DNA of 64,000 nucleotides from Chryseosolibacter histidinae. GTDB lineage: Bacteria > Bacteroidota > Bacteroidia > Cytophagales > Cyclobacteriaceae. Under the pieces are notes generated by a model. That model was given only the letters and a program-made list of their open reading frames with translations. It was not told the origin of the DNA and searched no databases. The stretch is from positions 1 to 64,000 of the forward strand of contig NZ_JAHESF010000013.1 in NCBI RefSeq assembly GCF_018598225.1, in the 5' to 3' direction. Of this stretch, positions 1 to 7,692 are shown one piece after another (the first letter of the stretch is position 1; every line of letters begins with the position of its first letter). The translations under genes and the position numbers were made by a program.

Positions 1-45
1 CTGAAATTCGTAATTTGAAATGCCAGCGTAAAAAGGAACGCGCGC

Positions 46-108
46 GTCATTCTTATCATCGCTACAGCCTTCTGCTGTATAAATTCTCTGAATGACGGAT
101 TACGGAAG
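46..108. repeat. Dispersed repeat, copy 1 (3'-flank family)
   Basis: A stretch of about 63 bp resembles positions 2345-2408. Both share the run TCATTCTTATCATCGCTACA, then a diverged middle, then CGGAAGG. Each copy lies just downstream of the stop codon of a minus-strand gene (14 bp here, 6 bp at the second copy). No coding sense is apparent in the first 122 bases. The function is unknown; a transcript-end structure or a small dispersed element are both possible. Confidence 0.6.
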
Positions 109-122
109 GGCCGGAGTGAAAA

Positions 123-1907
123 CTATTTCTTTATCACAAACTCATCCCTCAGCACTCCGAGATGATCGAAAGTTCTGCTCTTCAAAACTTTTCCATCGAT
201 CTGAACATGCTGATAAAAATACCCTTCTGCGAACTGCTTCGCTGCGTATGGCTCTTCCGTGATGTGCTCGTGCCTGGATGGAATTGAGATGGAGATGTTA
301 TAGACAGTGCCCTGTGCGAAAGAACCTACCGGCTTGCCGGCAAACATGGGTCGCGAACGCATGTAGTAATGGATATGTCCTCCCATGACAATGTCAACAT
401 GATACTTATCAAAAAGCGGTACCCATGCCTGCTGGATCTCAGGATAAGGTTCTTCAAAATTGTAAGGCGGAAAATGGAACATCACAAACTTCCAGGTGGC
501 CTTGCTGGTGGAAAGCTTTTCTTCGATCCAGGCGGTGTGGTCCGCCACGTCGAAGGTGGCGTCGATCATGAGAAACAAAGCATCGCCGTACGTGAAGGCA
601 TAACTGGATTCCGGTGCTACACCAGCCGGGGCGTTGCGGGGCAGGCTGAAGAGGTCGTAGTACATTTGTGCACCCAGGCCATCCTGGCGGTCGTGATTAC
701 CCGGCACAGGCATCCAGGGTTTGGTGGCAAAGGTCGGCGCTCCATACGCAAACAGCTTGTCCCAGTCGTCACGGTTCAGGCCCGTGGACACAAGGTCACC
801 CGCAATGGAATAGAAGGCTGCATCGGGATGGCTTTTGCTGGCCGTGGCAACAAGTCTGCCTGAATCAGGGAAACAATGTGTATCGCCCAGCCAGACAAAC
901 GAGAAACTTTTCTGATCCTCAGGTTCGGTCTGAAAAGTATAGACGTCAGACCATCCGTTATCCATAGCTGATCCCGCCTGGTAAAAATATTGGGTTCCAG
1001 GCGTTAACCCCCTGAGCTGCGCTGTGAAACGTTTGATGTAACGGTCATTCATCAGCATGCGGTCTTCAAGTACGATAGCCGATGCGTTGATGCTTACTGT
1101 ATCCGTATGCTTGTTCCAGTAACGTACTGTTCCTGCTGGTGTGGCACTATCGGCCCTCCATTGGATGTCTACGCCGGTATGGGGTGAGTCGCTCCACGTG
1201 AGCATGACCTGATCAGGTTTTTTGCCTGAAGGGAAAGGTGTCTTCCGGAAAGCGTTGATCACATGTGCTTCCCTGGCACGGCCGCGTACCGTGGTGAACA
1301 AATGTTGCCCGGTCATCCGCTGAGGGATCGCTGTGAGCGTGAGGTCTGACCAGTCATGATAAGTGAAGGCACCTTCGCGCATGGGCACGATATCGTATTC
1401 AGGATAAACGTCTGTGATGTGGAGTGAGTCGCCATTGTTCTGCGCACCCACGGCAATGAAATACACGGGGCGGTGTTTGTCAAAGCCGTTGATGCCCAGC
1501 TCGACAATTCCTGCATCGTATTGCTTTTGCCAGACTTCGTAGGTGTATTCTTCATTTTTGACGAGCTGATCCGTTTTTACAAAACCGGCATCCTTTAACC
1601 AGAAGGGGATCGTTTGCTGGTCCTGATGACGCATGAGCGAGACCACCACCGGAACGTTCACCACAAAGTGCTGGTACCGTGTGGCGAGCACCTGCTTCTC
1701 TTCGTCTGTAAGAAAATTCAGTATGAAGGCATCATCAATGCTATCGTATTGCTCCGGCGGCACGGTGGCATAGAGGCGTGTGATCACCTCGTCCATCACT
1801 TGTTTTACGGTTGATGTGCCGGGCGTTTCATGATCGCGCTTACACGCAAAACAACAGGCAAGAACAAGGAGAGCAAAAAAAGCGCGGCGGTAGATGAGCT
1901 GTATCAT
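123..1907 (-). CDS. Secreted metallophosphoesterase with purple-acid-phosphatase-like N-terminal domain
   Basis: The 594-aa product starts with a basic, hydrophobic leader ending in a cysteine cluster around residues 16-22, so it is probably an exported lipoprotein, although the lipobox is not canonical. Residues of about 225-335 form a fibronectin-III-like domain as in purple acid phosphatases. The calcineurin-type catalytic domain follows, with metal-binding motifs GDTH (about 343), AGD, GNHD (about 402), a HFPP segment and GGHIHYY near 510. The family hydrolyses phosphoesters with a two-metal centre; the substrate cannot be told from sequence. About 200 residues before the fn3-like domain are unassigned. 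It is not obviously in an operon: the next gene upstream is 507 bp away across a repeat-rich spacer. Confidence 0.85.
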   Translation of the reverse strand: MIQLIYRRAFFALLVLACCFACKRDHETPGTSTVKQVMDEVITRLYATVPPEQYDSIDDAFILNFLTDEEKQVLATRYQHFVVNVPVVVSLMRHQDQQTIPFWLKDAGFVKTDQLVKNEEYTYEVWQKQYDAGIVELGINGFDKHRPVYFIAVGAQNNGDSLHITDVYPEYDIVPMREGAFTYHDWSDLTLTAIPQRMTGQHLFTTVRGRAREAHVINAFRKTPFPSGKKPDQVMLTWSDSPHTGVDIQWRADSATPAGTVRYWNKHTDTVSINASAIVLEDRMLMNDRYIKRFTAQLRGLTPGTQYFYQAGSAMDNGWSDVYTFQTEPEDQKSFSFVWLGDTHCFPDSGRLVATASKSHPDAAFYSIAGDLVSTGLNRDDWDKLFAYGAPTFATKPWMPVPGNHDRQDGLGAQMYYDLFSLPRNAPAGVAPESSYAFTYGDALFLMIDATFDVADHTAWIEEKLSTSKATWKFVMFHFPPYNFEEPYPEIQQAWVPLFDKYHVDIVMGGHIHYYMRSRPMFAGKPVGSFAQGTVYNISISIPSRHEHITEEPYAAKQFAEGYFYQHVQIDGKVLKSRTFDHLGVLRDEFVIKK

Positions 1908-2143
1908 GGAATATAAAAAATAAGGGGCGGTGTTTTCAAGCCGTCCCTTAAGCCAAATTTAACCCCAAACCCTTGCAGGTAAATCCGGAGAACTGCCTGC
2001 GAACAGGCCGTTCGTTGTATCAAAGGTATAACACCCGCTACGAAGCACGTGAAGTTTTTGCGTCTATGAGTGCTGAAAAAACGAAAATCGGAACCTCTCA
2101 CTCGCACAGGCGAGCACACCAGCACATTCCCAATGACGTACGC

Positions 2144-2302
2144 TCAGGAGGCTCCTATGGAGCCAAAATGCAGAACCAACTTTCCATTTTTCTATAGGCA
2201 GGGAGCTCCATCCGGAGCTAAATGCATTTCACTCCGGTAGGAGTGTTCTGTCTATAGAAAACGGATTAATTTTACCCTCCCGGCTCCATAGGAGCCTCCT
2301 GA
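2144..2302. repeat. Long nested palindromic element (about 160 bp)
   Basis: The outer arms 2144-2164 and 2282-2302 are perfect 21-bp inverted copies (core AGGAGGCTCCTATGGAGCC). Inside them, TTTTCTATAGGCAG (about 2189) pairs with CTGTCTATAGAAAA (about 2248) with one mismatch, and CCGGAG/CTCCGG words flank a central ATGCAT at 2222. The whole could fold into one long hairpin. It fills the 507-bp spacer 1908-2414 together with the repeat at 2345-2408; I see no gene there. It resembles a MITE-like or REP-like element, but it has no transposase and no target duplication was identified. Confidence 0.75.
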
Positions 2303-2344
2303 ATTCGTTTCTTTGTAATGCAAGCAATGCAAACAAACGCACAC

Positions 2345-2408
2345 ATCATTCTTATCATCGCTACAGATTCTGTTGGATAAATTGTCAGGATGAACGTCTT
2401 TCGGAAGG
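2345..2408. repeat. Dispersed repeat, copy 2 (3'-flank family)
   Basis: This is the second copy of the sequence at 46-108, in the same orientation, again immediately downstream of a minus-strand stop codon (at 2415). The conserved ends are ATCATTCTTATCATCGCTACAG at one side (22 positions, one differing between copies) and CGGAAGG at the other. The middle is diverged, which suggests selection on the ends or on secondary structure rather than on a protein. Confidence 0.6.
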
Positions 2409-2414
2409 TACGCT

Positions 2415-3587
2415 CTACCCGATCAACTTCGCTTTCGAGGTGAGCAGCGTGATGCAAAATCCCAGCACAGCAATTAATGCAAAAGAATATTTCAGGTTGG
2501 CGGTTTCGGCGATCCATCCGATCATGGGCGGGCCGAGCAAAAAACCGAGGAAGCTCACAGACGATACAGCGGCGAGCGCCATCCCCGCGGGCATACTTCC
2601 GGAACGCCCTGCCGCGGCATATACCAGCGGCACCACAGACGAGACACCAAAACCCACCAGCAAAAATCCGATGGTGGCCGTGACCAGTGAAGGGAATGCT
2701 ACAGCGATTCCCAACCCCGATGCGATCAGGATGCCGCTGATCTGCAGCGTACGTTTCCTGCCGATCCGGTTGGTCACATAATCGCCGATGAACCTTCCGC
2801 CGGCCATGGTGCTCATGAAGGCCGTGAAGCCAAGGGGAACAAGCACTGCGGGAGGTTGAACGATCTTCTGAAAGTATACGCCGCTCCAGTCGAACATAGC
2901 GCCTTCAGAGGCCATTCCGAAAAAACCGATGAGCCCCAGTTGTAACAGGAGCTTGTCGGGCTTCACAAAAACCGGCTGCGACGCCGGTGCTTTACTCGCC
3001 GCGAAAAGATTTTTCTGAAAGAGCACTATCAGCACGAACACAAGCAAGGTCATGATGTAAAAGTGGACCGGCAACGTTATGCCTATGGAAATAAGGCCCA
3101 GCGCGATGGCCGCACCTGTAAAACCGGCAAGGCTCCAGGCGCCGTGAAAGGACGCCATGATAGACCTGCCATAGGAGCTCTCGACCAGCACCGCCTGGGT
3201 GTTAACCGAAATATTCACCAGGTTGGCAGCAAGCCCGAAAACGAAAAGTGTGATCACCAGCTGAAGCACGGTCGACACCATTCCGAGCATCGAGAGTGTG
3301 GCGGCATAGAGGATCAACCCTGCGATCACCATCACCTTACTGCCGAAGCGGGTCACCATCCATCCGGATATCGGAAGACTGGCCATCAGCCCTACAGGCA
3401 AGGCAAACAGCACATTGCCGAGCTGCGCATCATTGAGGTGCAGCAGTGTTTTTATGTTGGGGATGCGGCTGGCCCACGAAGAAAAGCAAAGACCGGCCAT
3501 GAAGAAGAAAGCTGTTACAGATATTCTCGCCCACCGTAACGAGGGCGATGCGGCTGCCGGGCGAGCCTGCGTTTGTTCCGTGATCAT
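2415..3587 (-). CDS. Major facilitator superfamily transporter (YbjJ-like)
   Basis: The product has 390 aa and about 12 hydrophobic segments, with a typical MFS size. After a short polar N-terminus, the first membrane segment carries a GLCFSSWASRIPNIK stretch that is characteristic of the YbjJ/FucP-like subgroup of drug or sugar permeases. The intracellular loop motif WMVTRFGSKVMVIAG between segments 2 and 3 corresponds to the MFS signature loop. A second GRFIGDYVTNRIGRKR loop is seen near residue 255-270. The substrate cannot be assigned. It stands alone, with palindromic repeats on both sides, so it is probably monocistronic. The ATG at 3587 gives a short cytoplasmic leader before the first membrane segment. 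Confidence 0.85.
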   Translation of the reverse strand: MITEQTQARPAAASPSLRWARISVTAFFFMAGLCFSSWASRIPNIKTLLHLNDAQLGNVLFALPVGLMASLPISGWMVTRFGSKVMVIAGLILYAATLSMLGMVSTVLQLVITLFVFGLAANLVNISVNTQAVLVESSYGRSIMASFHGAWSLAGFTGAAIALGLISIGITLPVHFYIMTLLVFVLIVLFQKNLFAASKAPASQPVFVKPDKLLLQLGLIGFFGMASEGAMFDWSGVYFQKIVQPPAVLVPLGFTAFMSTMAGGRFIGDYVTNRIGRKRTLQISGILIASGLGIAVAFPSLVTATIGFLLVGFGVSSVVPLVYAAAGRSGSMPAGMALAAVSSVSFLGFLLGPPMIGWIAETANLKYSFALIAVLGFCITLLTSKAKLIG

Positions 3588-3608
3588 AACACAAAACTAA
3601 ATGCATTT

Positions 3609-3796
3609 CCCGCAGATGTTGCAGATATGCGCGGATCGTTTCGAAAAAAAAATCGTTTCTTTCTTAACCCTTTGAGGGTTGGCGGGGACATTTATTCAGC
3701 ACTAACCGTCCGAAAGGCAATCGTTATTTATATATGGCTTCTTAAACCCTCAAAGGGCTGAAGTTTTTTATATAGAAATCTGCGATAATCTGCGGG
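3609..3796. repeat. Nested inverted repeat between MFS gene and the 97-aa gene
   Basis: The left arm 3609-3626 (CCCGCAGATGTTGCAGAT) is complementary, with a one-base gap, to the right arm 3778-3796 (ATCTGCGATAATCTGCGGG). An inner pair contains CCCTTTGAGGGTT at 3668 and its inverted copy at 3744-3757. The element fills the 226-bp spacer and ends 17 bp from the stop codon of the minus-strand gene at 3814. No coding potential is seen. Confidence 0.65.
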
Positions 3797-3813
3797 ATCA
3801 GCGGGACTGATCT

Positions 3814-4107
3814 TTACACTTTCAGCATCTGGTTAATGATCTGCGATACGCCGGCATGGTCTCCGGAGCCGAGAAACTGGTCGCGCTCCATCCAGGCATT
3901 CTCCATCAATCGTTTGTACTTCAGGCCTTCTTCGTGTTTGTCTTTGGCCATCTTGAGCTTGTAGTTAAGGTCGGCGATGTGGTTGGCCTTGAGGGTGCTG
4001 CCGGCGCCTTTGTTGACGTGCTCCTCGATGATCTTTTCGGCAAGACGAATCAGCTGATCAGGATCTGCCGAGAGGTCTGCAGGCGTGAAGTGTGATGATT
4101 TTTCCAT
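3814..4107 (-). CDS. Small cytoplasmic protein of unknown function
   Basis: This 97-aa, charged, predominantly helical protein has no signal peptide or membrane segment. I do not recognise a family. The central part is rich in Lys/Glu and Met and is compatible with a coiled coil (about residues 45-75). It starts 9 bp after the FecR-like gene stop, in the same direction, so it is probably the last gene of the sigma/anti-sigma cluster. Its role in that cluster is unknown. Confidence 0.7.
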   Translation of the reverse strand: MEKSSHFTPADLSADPDQLIRLAEKIIEEHVNKGAGSTLKANHIADLNYKLKMAKDKHEEGLKYKRLMENAWMERDQFLGSGDHAGVSQIINQMLKV

Positions 4108-4116
4108 ATAAACTTT

Positions 4117-5223
4117 TTAGTATACGGAGGTTGCCACCGCTGCTGATTCAATCTCTACCTCTAATGAACGTGTATTTGTAAAAATATCAAATAATCGCTT
4201 TTGGAAATTCACCCGTGCACCGGCCTTCACGGTTTCATCGATCTTCAGCCGCACCGTATTCCGGCTGCCGTTAGGCTTGAGATACGTGATCTTCAACACC
4301 ACATCCCTGTAGTCAGCCAGCGCAGCCTTGCTTGTCACCGTGCCCTCTATCACCGACTGGTTGATGGCGTTTTTTCTCCACGTATAACGCGCGGTGAGAT
4401 AGGCGGCGGGATCAAGCTTCTCTTTTTCAAATTCAGGATTGGAAGCCCTGCGCCACGCTTCGAAATGTGTGTCGTCGTTTTTAGATCTGGCGGGCTCGCT
4501 CCCATTGGCGGAGACGGCTTTTTCGCCGGCCTTCACCGCTACCTTTTGTTCATTGTTCTTGCCTGAGAACTGCACCTCGCCTTCCGATACCGTGAGTGTT
4601 ACGTCGCTGCCTTGCTGCCTGAGGTTGAAGGCTGTGCCCACCACGGTCACCAATGTGGTTTGTGTTGCCACGGTAAAGGGCGAATGTTTGTCTGGTGTGA
4701 CCTCGAAAAAAGCTTCACCCTCAAGGCTTGCACGCCTGCCCGCCTGGCCGAAATTTTTCGCATAGGTTAACCTGCTGTTCACATTGAGCCACACCCTGCT
4801 GCTGTCGGGTAGGTATATCGTTGCCACGTGATCTCCTGCCGATACCGAGATGTCATCGAGCGATGTTGTTTTGTCTGACGCCAACTGCTGGCGCGTGTCT
4901 GGCCATAAGAAATACGTGATCAGTGAAACGAGCACAACGCTGGCCGCAACCTTGAGCGTGGTGGCGCTCATTCCCCAAAGCGAGAATACTTTTTCGGGTT
5001 GCTCCATCCGCGACTTCAGCTCGAGCCAAAGCCTGTCGGTCTCATCCACGGGAAGCCTGAGCTTTGCGCCCGAATTCTCCCAGATCCTCGATGCCTCCTC
5101 AAAGATCCTTTGATGCTCCGGTGAAGCGTTGATCCACAGCTCAAAGTCATTCCGTTCAGCTGCATCCAGTTGCCCTGAAAGGTAAGCCGCTACCAGTTTT
5201 AAACGCTCTTGATCAGATCTCAT
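4117..5223 (-). CDS. FecR-domain anti-sigma/regulatory protein with atypical C-terminus
   Basis: The product has 368 aa. Residues 1-75 form a cytoplasmic helical region resembling the FecR N-terminal anti-sigma part, with a conserved WE(N)SGAKL-like region after the SPEHQRIFEEAS helix. One membrane segment (about 90-108, VAASVVLVSLITYFLW) follows. The periplasmic FecR domain (about 120-220) carries the usual hallmark segments LPDSSRVWLNVNSRL, EGEAFFEV, VVGTAFNLR and VSEGEVQF. In most Bacteroidota homologues the C-terminus is a secretin/STN-like DUF4974 domain. Here it is instead a beta-rich domain with KITYLKPNGS and an FTNTRSLEVEI stretch that I do not recognise. Such proteins relay outer-membrane signals to an ECF sigma factor. 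The upstream ECF sigma gene is co-oriented, with a tiny lipoprotein gene between. Confidence 0.85.
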   Translation of the reverse strand: MRSDQERLKLVAAYLSGQLDAAERNDFELWINASPEHQRIFEEASRIWENSGAKLRLPVDETDRLWLELKSRMEQPEKVFSLWGMSATTLKVAASVVLVSLITYFLWPDTRQQLASDKTTSLDDISVSAGDHVATIYLPDSSRVWLNVNSRLTYAKNFGQAGRRASLEGEAFFEVTPDKHSPFTVATQTTLVTVVGTAFNLRQQGSDVTLTVSEGEVQFSGKNNEQKVAVKAGEKAVSANGSEPARSKNDDTHFEAWRRASNPEFEKEKLDPAAYLTARYTWRKNAINQSVIEGTVTSKAALADYRDVVLKITYLKPNGSRNTVRLKIDETVKAGARVNFQKRLFDIFTNTRSLEVEIESAAVATSVY

Positions 5224-5235
5224 CAGTTGTTTTAT

Positions 5236-5358
5236 CTATACTTTAACTTTCGCCTGTGCCGGTGGTTGTTTGGCATAGGTAGGACAGGTGTACGTTGAAC
5301 ATGACGCCAGCACTACCGTTACAACGATCGCCAGCAAAACGGTAAATACGTTCTTCAT
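5236..5358 (-). CDS. Tiny predicted lipoprotein (40 aa)
   Basis: An ATG at 5358 opens a 40-codon frame ending at TAG 5236-5238. The product has Lys-3, then a hydrophobic run and a good lipobox, VLASC, with cysteine 20 as the lipidation site. The mature part is only 21 residues (CSTYTCPTYAKQPP...), with a second cysteine. It lies between the ECF sigma gene and the FecR-like gene, all on the minus strand with short spacers (90 and 12 bp), so co-transcription is likely. Small Cys-containing lipoproteins of this kind are seen in Bacteroidota; their function is unknown. Confidence 0.7.
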   Translation of the reverse strand: MKNVFTVLLAIVVTVVLASCSTYTCPTYAKQPPAQAKVKV

Positions 5359-5448
5359 AGTTTTTCAGGTAAGGATTAAAGCTACGTGGGACTATTTTAC
5401 CCTTATAACCCAAAAATGAGTTAGTACCCCTAAAGACAGCCGTAATTT

Positions 5449-6012
5449 TCAGGAAAAAAATGAAAAAATGATCAAGGCTACCAGGATGCTGATGGTGAGG
5501 AATTCTACGGTGAGGAATGGCCTGAGATCTTCCCTGAGCTTCTCAAGGGCGATGCCCATCTGGTTTTCGACCGTTTTAATGGACAGGTCGAGGGTGTCAG
5601 CGATCTCGGAATACTTCAGCCCCTCGTGCCGGCTCAGCAGATAGATAGCCCTGCATTTGGGAGGCAACCGGTCGATGGCACTTCTGACCCTCAGCTCCAG
5701 CTCCTTATACCCAAGCTCTTCCGTACCTGAAGACGCCACCAGGTGCTGCAACGGTTCGTCACCCACACGACTGATCTTTTTATTGTAGCGTAGGTGGTTC
5801 AGCGCATAATGTGCCGTTGCCTTGAACAAATAGTGTTTGATCTTATCGCCGAAATTCAGCCCTTCCCTGTTCTTCCACAACCGGAGAAACACCTCCTGCA
5901 CAATGTCCTGCGCCGCATCCTTATCCCTGACGAAGTTATAGGCAAGGTCACACAGGCTTCTATTGTGCTCCCGGAAGATCTTTTCAAAATCTGCTTGAGA
6001 AGGCCCCGCCAT
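5449..6012 (-). CDS. ECF-family RNA polymerase sigma factor with hydrophobic C-terminal tail
   Basis: The product has 187 aa. Region 2 (about residues 8-75) has the core-binding sequence DIVQEVFLRLWKNRE, and region 4 (about 110-162) has the helix-turn-helix YSEIADTLDLSIKTVENQM, as in Bacteroidota RpoE-like sigma factors regulated by FecR proteins. Residues 168-186 (starting TVEFLTISILVALII) are strongly hydrophobic and could form a membrane anchor, an unusual end for a sigma factor. A TATTTTTG element sits 23-30 bp upstream of the ATG. The downstream genes (lipoprotein, FecR-like, 97 aa) are probably in the same operon. No SusC/SusD pair is adjacent, so the regulated target is not evident. 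Confidence 0.9.
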   Translation of the reverse strand: MAGPSQADFEKIFREHNRSLCDLAYNFVRDKDAAQDIVQEVFLRLWKNREGLNFGDKIKHYLFKATAHYALNHLRYNKKISRVGDEPLQHLVASSGTEELGYKELELRVRSAIDRLPPKCRAIYLLSRHEGLKYSEIADTLDLSIKTVENQMGIALEKLREDLRPFLTVEFLTISILVALIIFSFFS

Positions 6013-6034
6013 CTATCTGTATTATGATCATATC

Positions 6035-6042
6035 CAAAAATA
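6035..6042 (-). promoter_or_regulatory. Candidate -7 promoter element for the ECF sigma operon
   Basis: On the minus strand this reads TATTTTTG, a perfect match to the Bacteroidota -7 element TAnnTTTG. A TTTG lies only 13 bp upstream, shorter than the usual 17-23 bp spacing, so the -33 box is uncertain. The start codon is 22 bp downstream of the element. Confidence 0.4.
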
Positions 6043-6103
6043 GGATGTTTTGTGTCAAAATGTAGTCATTTTTATCCATTAGGCGAATTAAATGCAAGAC
6101 TAC

Positions 6104-6200
6104 GGTCGACGGCGACAGTCCACAGCAGCGGTGGTTCCGGTACTCTGAGCAACGCATGCGCGATGAGTGGTGGGCGCGAAGAGGATTTCGGCTGTGGACT
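6104..6200. repeat. Inverted repeat of the GTCGAC/GTCCACAGC family, degenerate copy
   Basis: GGTCGAC (6104) and AGTCCACAGC (about 6117-6126) are followed 64 bp later by the inverted GCTGTGGACT (6191-6200). The same vocabulary forms the much better arms at 44521-44602. It is part of the 405-bp gene-free spacer 6013-6417, which holds three different repeat families in a row and no credible gene. Confidence 0.5.
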
Positions 6201-6220
6201 TATGTTGTAACATGAGATTT

Positions 6221-6288
6221 GCTTGTTGGTGAAGAACAAGGGCGCGGTGAGCTTGTTGGTGAGCTTGTTGGTGAAGAACACCAACAAG
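6221..6288. repeat. CTTGTTGGTG hairpin repeat, two tandem copies
   Basis: The unit consists of arm CTTGTTGGTG, loop AAGAA and arm CACCAACAAG. A perfect copy lies at 6264-6288 and a partial one at 6222-6240, with an extra CTTGTTGGTG at 6252. The identical 25-bp hairpin recurs at 35948-35972. The stem is 10 bp and perfect. It is not followed by a clear T-run, so it is not a textbook terminator. Confidence 0.65.
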
Positions 6289-6300
6289 GATGCAGTGAGG

Positions 6301-6392
6301 GGTACGAGGGACGAAGTACGAGGTACGTGCTTTCGCGACCGCCAAGGCTTCAACCGAGCGCCCCGTACTTCGTACCTCGTATTTCGTACTTC
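6301..6392. repeat. Inverted repeat of the TACGAGGTACGAAGTACG family, copy 1
   Basis: The left arm 6301-6327 is built of the words TACGAGG, GACGAAG and TACGAGG. The right arm 6364-6392 is built of their complements (CGTACTTCGTACCTCGTA). The arms share the 19-bp core TACGAGGGACGAAGTACGA with the second copy at 59044-59067. The element ends 25 bp from the stop codon of the minus-strand gene at 6418. Confidence 0.65.
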
Positions 6393-6417
6393 TTCAGGGC
6401 CGCGAACACGAAAGATT

Positions 6418-6666
6418 TTACGAAGCGCCTCCTACGTTGGCCTGACGTAGCTGCCTGATCTTCCTGTAAAAGATGATGATGTAGGTAAAACAGAAAATGA
6501 TGGAAATGAAGTCGGGCACATGGTAGACGAGAAGGTTCCAGAGGGTATCCGTCTGTGGTGTTTTGAAGCCCAGCTCCAGCACGAACGAAAAAAGCCTGAG
6601 CTGTGTAACGTAGCAGGCGATCAGGATACCTGCAAAATAAATCAATCCTTTAACCTTAGTTTTCAT
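6418..6666 (-). CDS. Small membrane protein of unknown function
   Basis: This 82-aa protein has two predicted membrane spans, about residues 7-30 (GLIYFAGILIACYVTQL) and 50-68 (FISIIFCFTYIIIFY), separated by a loop. It ends in a short basic tail (RKIRQLRQ). I recognise no family. It is a single gene facing away from the SMP-30-like gene. The TAA stop lies at the edge of a repeat block. Confidence 0.6.
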   Translation of the reverse strand: MKTKVKGLIYFAGILIACYVTQLRLFSFVLELGFKTPQTDTLWNLLVYHVPDFISIIFCFTYIIIFYRKIRQLRQANVGGAS

Positions 6667-6792
6667 TCCTGTTTTTTATAAACGATGCCTCCTGGCACCA
6701 AAGCCCGGCGTTGTAATAACACGCAACCCCCAAAGACCCCCTAAACGATGTAAGAAATTTTATTATCCGTTGAAAGTTTCTAAGTTCGGGAT

Positions 6793-7692
6793 ATGCTAAA
6801 CAGGATCTTTTCTGCCGGTTTTACGGCTTTTTTTCTTTTCTTCGGTGCTTCTATGACTCGCGCCCAATCCGACCTCTTTGCCCCCGGCACCCAACCTCAG
6901 CTGGTCTCCAACCAGTTCAGCTTCACTGAAGGCCCTGCCGCTGACAAAAAGGGAGATATCTATTTCACAGATCAGCCCAACAACAGGATCTGGAAATACG
7001 ATACGGAAGGAAAGCTCACGCTCTTCATGGAAGGCGCGGGCCGGTCCAACGGAATGTACTTCGACAGGAAAGGCAACCTGCTCTCCTGTGCCGACGAAGA
7101 GAACCAGCTCTGGAGCATCAGTCGTGACAAAAAAATCACGGTGCTGCTGAGAGATCTCAACGGCGAAAACCTGAACGGCCCCAACGACCTGTGGGCACAT
7201 CCGCGCGGCGGCATTTATTTCACCGACCCGTTGTACCCGCGACCCTGGTGGAAACCCGGACTGCAACACGTGAAAGATGAAAACGTCTACTACCTGCCCG
7301 AGGGAAAACATCAACCCATTGTGGTGGACAGCGATATTGAAAAACCCAACGGCATCATCGGAACACCTGATGGCAAATACCTTTTTGTGGCCGATATCAA
7401 AGGCAACAAAACCTATCAGTACGAGATCAAAAAAGACGGCACGTTGCAAAACCGCCGGCTGTTCGCCGAACAAGGCTCTGACGGCATGACGCTTGACGAA
7501 CGGGGCAATCTTTACCTCACGGGAAAGGGTGTAACGGTCTATGATAAGTCCGGCAAAAAGATCGCTCATATCGACGTACCCGCCAACTGGACCGCCAATG
7601 TATGCTTCGGCGGCAAACACCTCAATAAACTGTTTATCACAGCATCTGAATCCGTTTTTGTAATGGAGATGCTGGTGAAAGGTATCCGGTAA
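6793..7692 (+). CDS. SMP-30/gluconolactonase-like beta-propeller, secreted
   Basis: The 299-aa product begins with a signal peptide (about residues 1-24, cleavage after TRAQ). It then forms a six-bladed propeller of the SMP-30/gluconolactonase/LRE family. Recognisable motifs are FTEGPAADKKGDIYFTD (metal-binding Glu in the first blade), SNGMYFDRKGNLLSCADE, NGPNDLWAHPRGGIYFTDP (the conserved Asn/Asp ligands), EKPNGIIGTPDGKYLFVAD and SDGMTLDERGNLYL. The family hydrolyses lactones with a divalent metal, and the exported form suggests a periplasmic sugar-lactone or related substrate. It is a single gene. A long antisense frame over the same bases is an artefact. The transcript probably ends in the repeat that follows the stop codon. 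Confidence 0.88.
   Translation: MLNRIFSAGFTAFFLFFGASMTRAQSDLFAPGTQPQLVSNQFSFTEGPAADKKGDIYFTDQPNNRIWKYDTEGKLTLFMEGAGRSNGMYFDRKGNLLSCADEENQLWSISRDKKITVLLRDLNGENLNGPNDLWAHPRGGIYFTDPLYPRPWWKPGLQHVKDENVYYLPEGKHQPIVVDSDIEKPNGIIGTPDGKYLFVADIKGNKTYQYEIKKDGTLQNRRLFAEQGSDGMTLDERGNLYLTGKGVTVYDKSGKKIAHIDVPANWTANVCFGGKHLNKLFITASESVFVMEMLVKGIR

Noticed and set aside
2272-2517. 81-codon frame across the repeat before the MFS gene end
   Set aside because: It runs through the palindromic element and the dispersed repeat into the MFS gene, so the frame is accidental.
6072-6458. Several 75-93-codon frames on both strands in the sigma-factor spacer
   Set aside because: They are translations of the inverted repeats (for example repeated LVGELVGE), with no conserved sense.
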